NCBI GenBank assembly: GCA_964631265.1
Contig: CAZVWW010000057.1
Location: 1 to 14,097 of the forward strand
Length of the DNA: 14,097 bases
Direction: 5' to 3'
Origin: CAZVWW01 sp964631265
GTDB lineage: Bacteria; Thermotogota; Thermotogae; MWEM01
In this document: positions 5,127-12,302 of the stretch, one piece after another
Numbering within the stretch: position 1 is the first letter of the stretch
Layout of the letters: every line of letters starts with the position of its first letter
The notes under the pieces: model-generated
The model's input: only the letters and a program-made list of their open reading frames with translations
Told to the model about the DNA's origin: nothing
Database searches by the model: none
Translations under genes and position numbers: made by a program

Positions 5127-6023
5127 GTGCCATTACAAAGCATGACGGGTTATGCCAGGGTGTTGGAGACGACTGATATCGCTCAGTATCAGATCGAGCT
5201 GAGGTCGGTCAATCATAAGTATCTGGCCTTGAATGTTCGTCTGCCAAAGATGTACACATTTCTGGAACCAACAGTCCATAAGGTCCTTAAAAATACGATT
5301 AAACGCGGCAAAATCGATGTCTCAATCCAGATAAAACCCATCGGTAATGCGTTAAACACCGTCAAGATAAACCGAAAGGCGGCCCAGGATTATTTTCTTG
5401 CTCTGGATGAGCTACGGAGAACCCTGGACGTTTCAGAACCCATTACCATGGAGACGATCTTGTCCAATACGGAGATCGTTGACTTCACACTTGATGAGAA
5501 GAGTGAAAAGAGATTGACGGAGGATCTGGTCCCGTTGCTCGAAAAAGCATTATCCGATCTCTTGGATTCGCGCATCAGCGAGGGGGGGAAGCTCACAGAA
5601 AATCTATCTGATCTGATTCGGAAAACCCAGGACGTCACGAACGGGCTGGAGGAAAATGCCTCGCATCTCAAAGAATATTATATAAAGAGGGTGCGGGACA
5701 ATCTCGGGGAGCTCCTGAATGAAGTGGACAGGGATTACAGCGAAGAAAGGCTCGAACTGGAGTTGAGTATCATTGCTGAAAAGGCTGATATTCGGGAGGA
5801 AATCGCAAGGATTCAATCACATCTTAGTGAGATGAGAGATTATCTGAACAACGCCAGTCAAAATGAGCTGATTGGTGCCAAATTGAATTTTTTCTGCCAG
5901 GAGCTTGGCCGGGAATTCAACACCATCGGGTCCAAAAACAGACTCAAAGAATCCTCTTCACTGGTTATTGAAGGCAAGTCACTGGTCAACAGTATAAGAG
6001 AACAGGTCTACAATATACAATAG
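5127..6023 (+). CDS. yicC: YicC-type endoribonuclease
   Basis: A 298-residue full-length member of the YicC/YloC family. The E. coli protein is an endoribonuclease involved in small-RNA turnover. The diagnostic M-T-G-Y-A-R is at residues 6-11, followed by E-L-R-S-V-N-H-K-Y-L and L-N-V-R-L-P-K, a typical YicC N-terminal domain. The C-terminal DUF1732 part has E-L-S-I-I-A-E-K-A-D-I-R-E-E-I-x-R, then I-G-A-K-L-N-F-F-C-Q-E-L-G-R-E and F-N-T-I-G-S-K near the end. GTG 5127 is supported by AGAGGTGG at 5113-5120, 6 bases upstream, and by the position of the M-T-G-Y-A-R motif. It is the first gene of the long run and is followed by remA after 21 bases. Its place beside remA, gmk and rpoZ is conserved in several phyla. 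Confidence 0.95.
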   Translation: MPLQSMTGYARVLETTDIAQYQIELRSVNHKYLALNVRLPKMYTFLEPTVHKVLKNTIKRGKIDVSIQIKPIGNALNTVKINRKAAQDYFLALDELRRTLDVSEPITMETILSNTEIVDFTLDEKSEKRLTEDLVPLLEKALSDLLDSRISEGGKLTENLSDLIRKTQDVTNGLEENASHLKEYYIKRVRDNLGELLNEVDRDYSEERLELELSIIAEKADIREEIARIQSHLSEMRDYLNNASQNELIGAKLNFFCQELGREFNTIGSKNRLKESSSLVIEGKSLVNSIREQVYNIQ

Positions 6024-6044
6024 AACGTTTTCCGGAGGTGTTTC

Positions 6045-6329
6045 ATGTACGGTATCATTAACATTGGTTTCGGCAACATTATCGTCGGTGATCGTGTTAT
6101 CGCAATTGTGAATCCAGAATCAGCCCCCATGAAAAGATTAAAAGAACAGGCAAAAGATGACGGAAAGCTTATCGATGCAACTTACGGCAGAAAGACACGG
6201 GCAATCGTTGTCACGGATAGTAATCATGTTGTTTTGAGTGCTATTCAACCTGAAACAATTGCATTGAGATTCAAACAGGGTTTTGAGGATCTTGAAAAAA
6301 TCTTGAATGATATCAGGATAACCAATTAA
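6045..6329 (+). CDS. remA: RemA-like DNA-binding regulator (DUF370)
   Basis: A 94-residue protein of the RemA/DUF370 family. In Bacillus subtilis, RemA is an oligomeric DNA-binding activator of extracellular matrix genes. The family core is almost complete here: I-I-N-I-G-F-G-N-I, then D-R-V-I-A-I-V-N-P-E-S-A-P-M-K-R, D-A-T-Y-G-R-K-T-R-A-I-V, and S-N-H-V-V-L-S-A-I-Q-P-E-T-I-A. The start M-Y-G-I differs from the Firmicutes form and looks more like Thermotogota versions (from memory). CGGAGG at 6033-6038 supports ATG 6045. It lies between yicC and gmk, the usual place. Targets in this organism are unknown. Confidence 0.95.
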   Translation: MYGIINIGFGNIIVGDRVIAIVNPESAPMKRLKEQAKDDGKLIDATYGRKTRAIVVTDSNHVVLSAIQPETIALRFKQGFEDLEKILNDIRITN

Positions 6330-6345
6330 TCGGAAAGTGTTTGAT

Positions 6346-6951
6346 GTGCATACAAACTTATTATATGTTGTTACAGGCCCATCAGGAGCGGGGAAAACAA
6401 CCCTTATAAAAAGATTACTGGATGAAGAGGAGAACCTTGATTTTTCAGTCTCTTTTACCACAAGGCAAAAGCGCCCGGGAGAAAAAGAAGGCGTTGATTA
6501 CCGGTTTGTGAGTCCCGGGGATTTTGAAGAAAGGATTGACTCCGGGGATTTTCTTGAATATGCCGATGTTCATGGAAAGTTATACGGTACCTCGAAATCT
6601 TATGTCGAGAGGGCTTTAGAGAATAGTAATCTTCTTCTTGATATTGATGTGCAGGGTGCCATGAATGTTAAGAGGGAATTTCCAGATTCAACCGTTGTGT
6701 TTATTGCGCCGCCCACTTACGAAGATCTGGAAAAAAGATTACGGGCAAGAGGAACTGAAACGCCGGAAGATCTTGAAAAGCGATTATCCGATTCCAGGAA
6801 AGAACTGAAACTGATCGACAGATTCGATTATCTGATTCTCAACCAGGAGGCCGAAGAGGCCTACAATATGTTAAAATGTGTGTATATCGCAGAAACGCTG
6901 AAAGTTGGTATGCAAAGCGCCAAGATCGATGAATTTAAAAAATTATCATGA
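6346..6951 (+). CDS. gmk: Guanylate kinase
   Basis: Guanylate kinase converts GMP and ATP to GDP and ADP. The P-loop G-P-S-G-A-G-K-T-T is at residues 11-19. The GMP-binding region has S-F-T-T-R-Q-K-R-P-G-E-x-E-G-V-D-Y, followed by L-E-Y-A-x-V-H-G-x-x-Y-G-T-S. L-L-D-I-D-V-Q-G-A carries the acidic residues, and A-R-G-T-E-T-P-E-D-L-E-K-R-L is the lid. About 201 residues, normal for the family. Two in-frame GTG starts exist, at 6337 and 6346. GTG 6346 is preferred because GGAAAG (6332-6337) is 8 bases upstream, while 6337 would lie inside that site and just 7 bases after the remA stop. It is followed by rpoZ after 25 bases, a common pairing. Confidence 0.95.
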   Translation: MHTNLLYVVTGPSGAGKTTLIKRLLDEEENLDFSVSFTTRQKRPGEKEGVDYRFVSPGDFEERIDSGDFLEYADVHGKLYGTSKSYVERALENSNLLLDIDVQGAMNVKREFPDSTVVFIAPPTYEDLEKRLRARGTETPEDLEKRLSDSRKELKLIDRFDYLILNQEAEEAYNMLKCVYIAETLKVGMQSAKIDEFKKLS

Positions 6952-6976
6952 AAAGGTTTGAATTAGGAGGAATAAG

Positions 6977-7210
6977 ATGTACAATCTCAACTGTAATTAT
7001 GACAAGGTACTGAAGCGGATCCCCTACAAATATGCGGTTCCGATCATTGTGGGGAGACGTGCAGAAAGACTGAAAGAGGAGTTGTCTCTGAGAGGGGAGC
7101 ATGTGGAACTGGCAGAGGTTGTCAGCAAAGCCATGAAAGAACTGGACGACGACAAGATCAAGCTGAAAAATGAAGATATGATGAAACTGTTGAAACCCGA
7201 GATCAAATAA
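6977..7210 (+). CDS. rpoZ: RNA polymerase omega subunit
   Basis: A 77-residue omega subunit, which helps fold and assemble the beta-prime subunit. Family signs: an early Y-D-K-V-L-K-R-I-P-Y-K-Y-A-V-P segment, the conserved R-R-A-E-R-L helix near residues 28-33, A-x-x-E-L-x-x-x-K-I-K-L-K and a C-terminal helix. The I-P-Y-K-Y-A core and the short length look, from memory, like Thermotogota omega proteins. AGGAGG at 6965-6970 supports ATG 6977, 6 bases downstream. It lies directly after gmk, as in many bacteria. No other reading is likely. Confidence 0.9.
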   Translation: MYNLNCNYDKVLKRIPYKYAVPIIVGRRAERLKEELSLRGEHVELAEVVSKAMKELDDDKIKLKNEDMMKLLKPEIK

Positions 7211-7249
7211 GGGGGCTTATCGGACATAGGATCGAAGAAAAGAGCATTA

Positions 7250-8149
7250 TTGATTGCAGGCATCTTAGCGATCTTTTCGTTGAGTCTGTTATCGTTTGAT
7301 ATAAGCATATTTCCTGAAATAAAGCAAGGTCAAAATTCCATATATGTCATAGCAGAACTGGAGGATGAACGATTTATATCCTCCGGTGTCTTTATTATGG
7401 GGAATGATTTTTACACATCACTCGATGTCTATCACAAATCGAACCAACTCTTTGCTGTGGGCAATATCAACAGTCATGAGCTGATTGAGGGGATGAGCTA
7501 TACCCTTTATCTTTCCTATGAGACTGATGGGAATAAACACACAGCTCAATACAAATTGATTGCCCTAAACGGGCTTCTGTTCTCGAGACATCCACCGATT
7601 CCCTCATTTACCATTAAGCATCCGGCAAAGCATACCGTTCTCAAGGGCGAATACATTTATAAGATTGCCCGTGATTACAACCTGAACCGGGCTGATCTGG
7701 AAATGATCAATCCCTCAATAAAAAAAGGGATCGACCCGGGAGATACCATCAGACTTGGCAGGGTTGAATTTGAAAGCACCACTTTCAGCATCTTGATAAC
7801 ACGGGATCAGAACACCCTTGAGTTGTTTTATCTTGACAGAAAGATTGCTGCTTTTCCTGTGGCCCTGGGAAGACAGAAGAGTACACCACAAGGTGTCTTT
7901 CGCATAAAACGGAAAGTGAAGGACCCGGCTCTTTATTGGAAGGGAGAATATATCAAACCGCTCTCCCCCATCAACGGCCTGGGGAAATGGTGGCTTGAGC
8001 TTAGCGAGCCGCAGTACGGGATACACGGAACCAATAAACCCTGGGAGATCGGGAAGAGTATATCCCATGGCTGTATCAGGATGTATAATAAGGATGTTGA
8101 TTTTCTTCAATCCATTATTCCGCTTGGTACGGAGGTTGTGATAAAATAG
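7250..8149 (+). CDS. LysM and YkuD-domain L,D-transpeptidase, exported
   Basis: This is an exported peptidoglycan enzyme. A hydrophobic signal segment (I-L-A-I-F-S-L-S-L-L-S-F) opens the protein. Residues about 124-165 are a LysM domain (H-T-V-L-K-G-E-Y-I-Y-K-I-A-R, then I-N-P-S-I-K, D-P-G-D-T-I), which would hold it on peptidoglycan. Residues about 175-299 are a YkuD catalytic domain: S-T-P-Q-G-V-F, I-H-G-T-N (His259), and S-H-G-C-I-R with His273, nucleophile Cys275 and Arg277. It would form 3-3 crosslinks or attach proteins to peptide stems. Start problem: the first canonical start is TTG 7250, but the in-frame codons just upstream read I-G-S-K-K-R-A-L-L (7226-7252), a perfect charged n-region. 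The strong GGGGG site (7211-7215) also points to about 7226, where only ATA is in frame. It sits 39 bases after rpoZ (15 if started at ATA 7226). Confidence 0.88.
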   Translation: MIAGILAIFSLSLLSFDISIFPEIKQGQNSIYVIAELEDERFISSGVFIMGNDFYTSLDVYHKSNQLFAVGNINSHELIEGMSYTLYLSYETDGNKHTAQYKLIALNGLLFSRHPPIPSFTIKHPAKHTVLKGEYIYKIARDYNLNRADLEMINPSIKKGIDPGDTIRLGRVEFESTTFSILITRDQNTLELFYLDRKIAAFPVALGRQKSTPQGVFRIKRKVKDPALYWKGEYIKPLSPINGLGKWWLELSEPQYGIHGTNKPWEIGKSISHGCIRMYNKDVDFLQSIIPLGTEVVIK

Positions 8150-8227
8150 ATTAAGTCAATTGATCCAACACAGAAATGGCTGGTATTTCTTTGGTTTGAC
8201 TGAAAGAATAAAGAAGGAGTGAATGAT

Positions 8228-10186
8228 ATGTCAGAAAAAGTAAAAGTGGTATTTCCGGACGGTACAAAAAAAGAATTCTTAGAGGAAACAACAGCACTTG
8301 AAATAGCTGAAAGTATCTCACACGGATTGGCAAAGGCTGTCATCGGTGCAGCATACAACGATAATCTCGTTGATTTAAAGGCCCCTCTGAAACAGGCTGA
8401 TGCCGATGAAGTCCACTTAAAACTGTTTAAGAAGAAAGACGATGAAGCAATCGAATTCTACAGGCACACGATGGCCCATATCATGGCCCAGGCCGTTAAA
8501 AGAATCTATGGTGAGGATAAGGTTGTTCTCGGTATCGGCCCCACCATCGATAACGGTTTTTATTATGATATTGAAGTAAACGGGGATCCGATAACAGAAG
8601 ATGATCTGCCTAAAATAGAAAAGGAAATGAAGAAGATCGTCAAAGAAAATCTAGAGCTTGAACGATTTGAGGTTCCCCGGGAAAAAGCCATCGAGATGAT
8701 GAGGGAACAGGGCGAGAAATATAAAGTGGAACTGATCAACGATCTGGAGCCGGATCAGCCGATCAGCTTTTATAAGCAGGGGGAGTTTGTTGATCTCTGC
8801 AGAGGCCCGCATTTACCGAGCACCGGTAAGATAAAACATTTTAAACTGCTTTCCCTTGCCGGCGCCTACTGGCGCGGAGACGAGAATAATCCGATGCTTC
8901 AGCGGATTTACGGCACCGCCTTTGCCAACAAAGAGGACCTGGAGGCTTATCTGACATTCCTTGAAGAGGCCAGAAAGCGCGATCACCGAAAACTGGGGCC
9001 GCAGATGGATCTGTTCATCATGAATGAGGCAGCGTCGGGTATGCCTTTTTTCCTTCCCAAGGGTACAACCGCTCTCAAGGAACTCATGGAGATGTGGCGG
9101 GTTTATCACAAGGAGGCCGGTTATGAGGAAGTCATGACGCCGTTGATTATGCACCGCGAACTCTGGAAACAGTCCGGTCACTGGGATCATTATCAGGAAA
9201 ACATGTATTTCATCGAAAAGGATGAAGAACATTACGCCGTAAAGCCCATGAACTGCCCGGGTCATATCATCATATACAACAGTGATGCCGTCAGCTATCG
9301 TCAGCTTCCCTGGAGGATGGCAGAATTCGGCAAGGTCCACAGATATGAGATGAGCGGTGTCCTTCACGGGCTTTTCAGAGTTCGCTCATTCACACAGGAT
9401 GATGCCCATCTCTTCATCACACAGGAACAGATCGTTGATGAATTAAAGGGGGTTATCAATCTGGTTGACCAAATATACAAACTCTTCGGTTTTGAATACG
9501 AGGTTGAATTAAGCACCAAGCCGGAGAATTCAATGGGAACGGACGAGCAGTGGGAGATTGCCACCGATGGATTAAAGGATGCCCTGAGAGAGACTGAACT
9601 CGATTATCGCATCAACGAAGGTGACGGGGCCTTTTACGGTCCCAAGATTGATTTCCACATAAAAGATTCTCTTGGAAGAACCTGGCAGTGTGCAACCGTT
9701 CAGCTCGATTTTCAAATGCCGGAACGATTTGATATGAATTATATCGGCCAGGACAACGGAGAACATAGACCGACTATGATTCACAGGACCGTTCTCGGAT
9801 CTCTGGAAAGATTTTTCGGCATTTTGATAGAGCATTTTGCCGGGGCATTCCCAACCTGGCTTGCGCCCACACAGGTAATGGTTTTGCCCATTGCAGACCG
9901 GCATATTCCTGATGTCAGGAAAGTGCAGGAGAAACTTGAAAAAGCGGGGCTAAGAGTTGAGATAGACGGACGATCAAAAAAGGTGAACTACAAAATCAGG
10001 GAAGCCCAGTTGAAAAAGATCCCGTATATGATTATTATCGGGGATAATGAGATTAAATCCGGCAACGTTTCATTGCGCCTTAGAAGTGAAAAGGAGTTGA
10101 AGGATTTCGATATTGATTTCTTTATCGAAAAAGTCAAAGAGGAGATCAGCAGTTATTCGCTTCAGTCTCCTTTTGAAGAGATGTAA
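8228..10186 (+). CDS. thrS: Threonyl-tRNA synthetase
   Basis: A 652-residue full-length class II synthetase that charges tRNA-Thr. Domains in order: TGS (about 1-62); the N2 editing domain with H80-x-x-x-H84 and C191-R-G-P-H195, which clears Ser-tRNA-Thr; the catalytic core with the zinc ligands Cys343 (M-N-C-P-G-H), His394 (D-D-A-H-L-F) and His519 (I-H-R-T), motif 2 around F-R-V-R-S-F-T-Q, and motif 3 in L-G-S-L-E-R-F; then an anticodon-binding domain (about 545-645). ATG 8228 is chosen because AAGGAG (8214-8219) is 8 bases upstream; an in-frame GTG at 8219 lies inside that site. The gap to the upstream gene is only 78 bases, too short for a T-box leader. A weak promoter (TTGATC 8160, TATTTC 8184 preceded by TGG) is possible. 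ispG follows with no gap. Confidence 0.97.
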   Translation: MSEKVKVVFPDGTKKEFLEETTALEIAESISHGLAKAVIGAAYNDNLVDLKAPLKQADADEVHLKLFKKKDDEAIEFYRHTMAHIMAQAVKRIYGEDKVVLGIGPTIDNGFYYDIEVNGDPITEDDLPKIEKEMKKIVKENLELERFEVPREKAIEMMREQGEKYKVELINDLEPDQPISFYKQGEFVDLCRGPHLPSTGKIKHFKLLSLAGAYWRGDENNPMLQRIYGTAFANKEDLEAYLTFLEEARKRDHRKLGPQMDLFIMNEAASGMPFFLPKGTTALKELMEMWRVYHKEAGYEEVMTPLIMHRELWKQSGHWDHYQENMYFIEKDEEHYAVKPMNCPGHIIIYNSDAVSYRQLPWRMAEFGKVHRYEMSGVLHGLFRVRSFTQDDAHLFITQEQIVDELKGVINLVDQIYKLFGFEYEVELSTKPENSMGTDEQWEIATDGLKDALRETELDYRINEGDGAFYGPKIDFHIKDSLGRTWQCATVQLDFQMPERFDMNYIGQDNGEHRPTMIHRTVLGSLERFFGILIEHFAGAFPTWLAPTQVMVLPIADRHIPDVRKVQEKLEKAGLRVEIDGRSKKVNYKIREAQLKKIPYMIIIGDNEIKSGNVSLRLRSEKELKDFDIDFFIEKVKEEISSYSLQSPFEEM

Positions 10187-11266
10187 ATGGAAAACAGTTC
10201 AACATCCGATAACAGAAGAGTTGTCAGGGTAGGGAAGCGGAAAATCGGCGGGGAGAATCCTGTATCCGTACAAACAATGACCAATACCGACACAAAAGAT
10301 ATTGAATCCACAACAAAACAGATCAAACAGATGGTATCAGCGGGAGCCGAGATTGTTCGGCTCTCGCTTTACGATTTGGAATGTGTCGATGCCTTTCGGC
10401 TCATCAGAGAAAGATTCCCGGGAATTCCTTTTGTCGGGGATATCCACTACGATCACAGGATTGCAATTGAAGCTGTTCAGAAAGGCATTGATAAGATACG
10501 CTTGAACCCGGGCAACATCGAGTCTGAATCAAAGATAAGAGATGTGGTTTCAGCTTGTCGCGAACGGGGAATTCCGATCCGGGTCGGGGCCAATTCGGGG
10601 TCTATCAACAAGCGATTTAAGTCCCTTGAAGCGTCGGATGCGCTTGTAGAATCAGCTCTTGAACAGGTTCGAATCCTCGAGAAAAACGGTTTTGAAGATA
10701 TTGTTATTGCCGTCAAATCTTCGGATGTGCGCCAAACCATCAGGGCTTATCAATCGATTTACGCTAAGGTCTTATACCCACTACATCTGGGGGTCACAGA
10801 GGCCGGTCCGCTTGAATCCTCGCTGATAAAATCAAGTGTTGCAATGGGCTTGCTTCTGATCAATGGAATCGGGGATACCATCCGGTATTCCATCACCGGG
10901 GACCCGGTTCAGGAAGTCAACGCGGGAATTGAATTACTGATTGCTATCGGGGAGCGGGAAGGTGTTCAGATTGTTTCCTGTCCCACTTGCGCCAGAACCA
11001 CCATTGATATGAATGACTATGTTGAACGGGTCAGGAGTATCACATCCGGTATCAGAGTCCCGTTGAAGATCGCCATTATGGGATGTGTTGTTAATGGTGT
11101 TGGTGAGGGGGAAAACGCGGATATCGGAATTGCCGGAACGAAAAATGGCGGCGCTGTTTTCATCGACGGTCGGATAATGGGGCGTTATTCAAAAGATGAG
11201 TTGTTTCCAAGGTTTGAAGCGTTCCTTTTAAAAAAGATTCAACAGAAAAAAGAGGAAAGAGCATGA
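10187..11266 (+). CDS. ispG: 4-hydroxy-3-methylbut-2-enyl diphosphate synthase
   Basis: IspG (GcpE) is the [4Fe-4S] enzyme that turns MEcPP into HMBPP in the MEP isoprenoid pathway, with electrons from flavodoxin or ferredoxin. It has 359 residues, the short two-domain bacterial form. Visible signs: R-V-G-K-R-K-I-G-G and V-S-V-Q-T-M-T-N-T-D-T near the start, A-G-A-E-I-V-R, D-I-H-Y-D-H, I-R-L-N-P-G-N-I, the barrel segment I-R-V-G-A-N-S-G-S, and the cluster ligands Cys265 and Cys268 (S-C-P-T-C-A-R-T), Cys300 (G-C-V-V-N-G) and Glu307. ATG 10187 directly follows the thrS stop codon. Only a weak GAAGAG precedes it, so translation is probably coupled to thrS. The stop overlaps the next start by 4 bases. 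No other pathway gene is in the window. Confidence 0.96.
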   Translation: MENSSTSDNRRVVRVGKRKIGGENPVSVQTMTNTDTKDIESTTKQIKQMVSAGAEIVRLSLYDLECVDAFRLIRERFPGIPFVGDIHYDHRIAIEAVQKGIDKIRLNPGNIESESKIRDVVSACRERGIPIRVGANSGSINKRFKSLEASDALVESALEQVRILEKNGFEDIVIAVKSSDVRQTIRAYQSIYAKVLYPLHLGVTEAGPLESSLIKSSVAMGLLLINGIGDTIRYSITGDPVQEVNAGIELLIAIGEREGVQIVSCPTCARTTIDMNDYVERVRSITSGIRVPLKIAIMGCVVNGVGEGENADIGIAGTKNGGAVFIDGRIMGRYSKDELFPRFEAFLLKKIQQKKEERA

Positions 11267-12300
11267 AAATCCCTCTTCTTTATCTCAAGAATCAAAAGAA
11301 TCCATTTCGTCGCTTCATTATTATCCTGCTGATAACACTTTCAACGTTAACATTCTCGCAGGTACTCTATATTGACCTCCCGAAGGGAATCGGATTTACC
11401 AGGGAATACGGGCGTATCATCCGGGAATTTAAAGTGAAAAAGAATGATGAGCTTCACGACTACAAAGGAAGCTGGCGTGTGATAAAACGCTTTTCCCCGC
11501 CAGCCCTCAATGTGGTGCTGCCCTTTCAGCCCCCGTCTGTCATCACCCTCTCCAATAAAATGAATATTTCAGACAAGAGGGATTATGGGGAGATCTCGAT
11601 TGACCGTTTTGAAAATGAGACTTCGTTAAGACGGATTCTCTCAGAAACTGAAAAGGTGGTTTTTGACGATTTTCCCTGGGAATTTGAAAACGGTATACTG
11701 GAGATCAAAAACCGGGACTACCAGTCCTTTCTGCCGGTTTATATCACCCATCTCGGTTATCAGGAGCGTATCGAGCATTTGTTTGCCAAACTAAAGAGTG
11801 ATCAGAGCTCGTTTAACATTGTCATGGAAGAGCCAGATGTTGAGATTTCTGTTCAAGAGATTGTTGTTTTGAAAGGGTTGCCCCCGGTCTTGAAAGTCAA
11901 ACGCAACACGGCGCTTAAAGATTACCACTTTGTATTCAACGGACAGGTATATGATAGAAGTACAGACATTCCCCTTCTTGATGCGAAAGAGACCGGAGAA
12001 TTTCGGGTGACACTTGAAGCAACTGATTGTTACAACCGTTCTCACTCTATCACAATCCCGCCCTCAGATGGAAAAAGTTCTGGTTCTATCAGCAGTTTGA
12101 GAGAGAGGGTTGTGCATGAATACAATGTGTATGCCGGAGAACCCCTGCATCTCATCGCCGATGATGACGGGATATGGAATATGCCGGATAAAAAAGAACC
12201 CGGAACGTCGGTGCTCTTCACACCGCGCGTTCCGGGGAAATATGAGATTCTTTTTATTTCAAACAAGGATCTTGTGAAATACAGATTTAGTGTCCGTTAA
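11263..12300 (+). CDS. Exported protein of unknown function, Ig-like C-terminal strands
   Basis: I do not recognise this 345-residue protein. It opens with a basic region (residues 1-20, ending F-R-R) and a hydrophobic helix (about 21-38, I-I-I-L-L-I-T-L-S-T-L), so it is exported or membrane-anchored. The rest is rich in beta-strand-like alternation. Two stretches look like small Ig-like or sandwich domains: about 190-265 (V-L-K-V-K-R-N ... F-R-V-T-L-E-A-T-D) and about 280-345 (A-G-E-P-L-H-L-I-A-D-D-D ... V-P-G-K-Y-E-I-L-F-I-S-N). This resemblance is by eye only. The ATG overlaps the ispG stop by 4 bases (ATGA), with GAGGAAAG just upstream, so it is the last gene of the operon and translationally coupled. 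A surface or cell-envelope role would fit the export signal, but nothing shows it. Confidence 0.75.
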   Translation: MKIPLLYLKNQKNPFRRFIIILLITLSTLTFSQVLYIDLPKGIGFTREYGRIIREFKVKKNDELHDYKGSWRVIKRFSPPALNVVLPFQPPSVITLSNKMNISDKRDYGEISIDRFENETSLRRILSETEKVVFDDFPWEFENGILEIKNRDYQSFLPVYITHLGYQERIEHLFAKLKSDQSSFNIVMEEPDVEISVQEIVVLKGLPPVLKVKRNTALKDYHFVFNGQVYDRSTDIPLLDAKETGEFRVTLEATDCYNRSHSITIPPSDGKSSGSISSLRERVVHEYNVYAGEPLHLIADDDGIWNMPDKKEPGTSVLFTPRVPGKYEILFISNKDLVKYRFSVR

Positions 12301-12302
12301 GT

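Noticed and set aside
8150..8227. T-box leader before thrS
   Set aside because: Only 78 bases separate the genes. There is no T-box consensus word and no terminator-like stem.
8813..9367. Open frame of 184 codons on the minus strand within thrS
   Set aside because: It is antisense to a highly conserved catalytic core. The composition is explained by the complementary strand.
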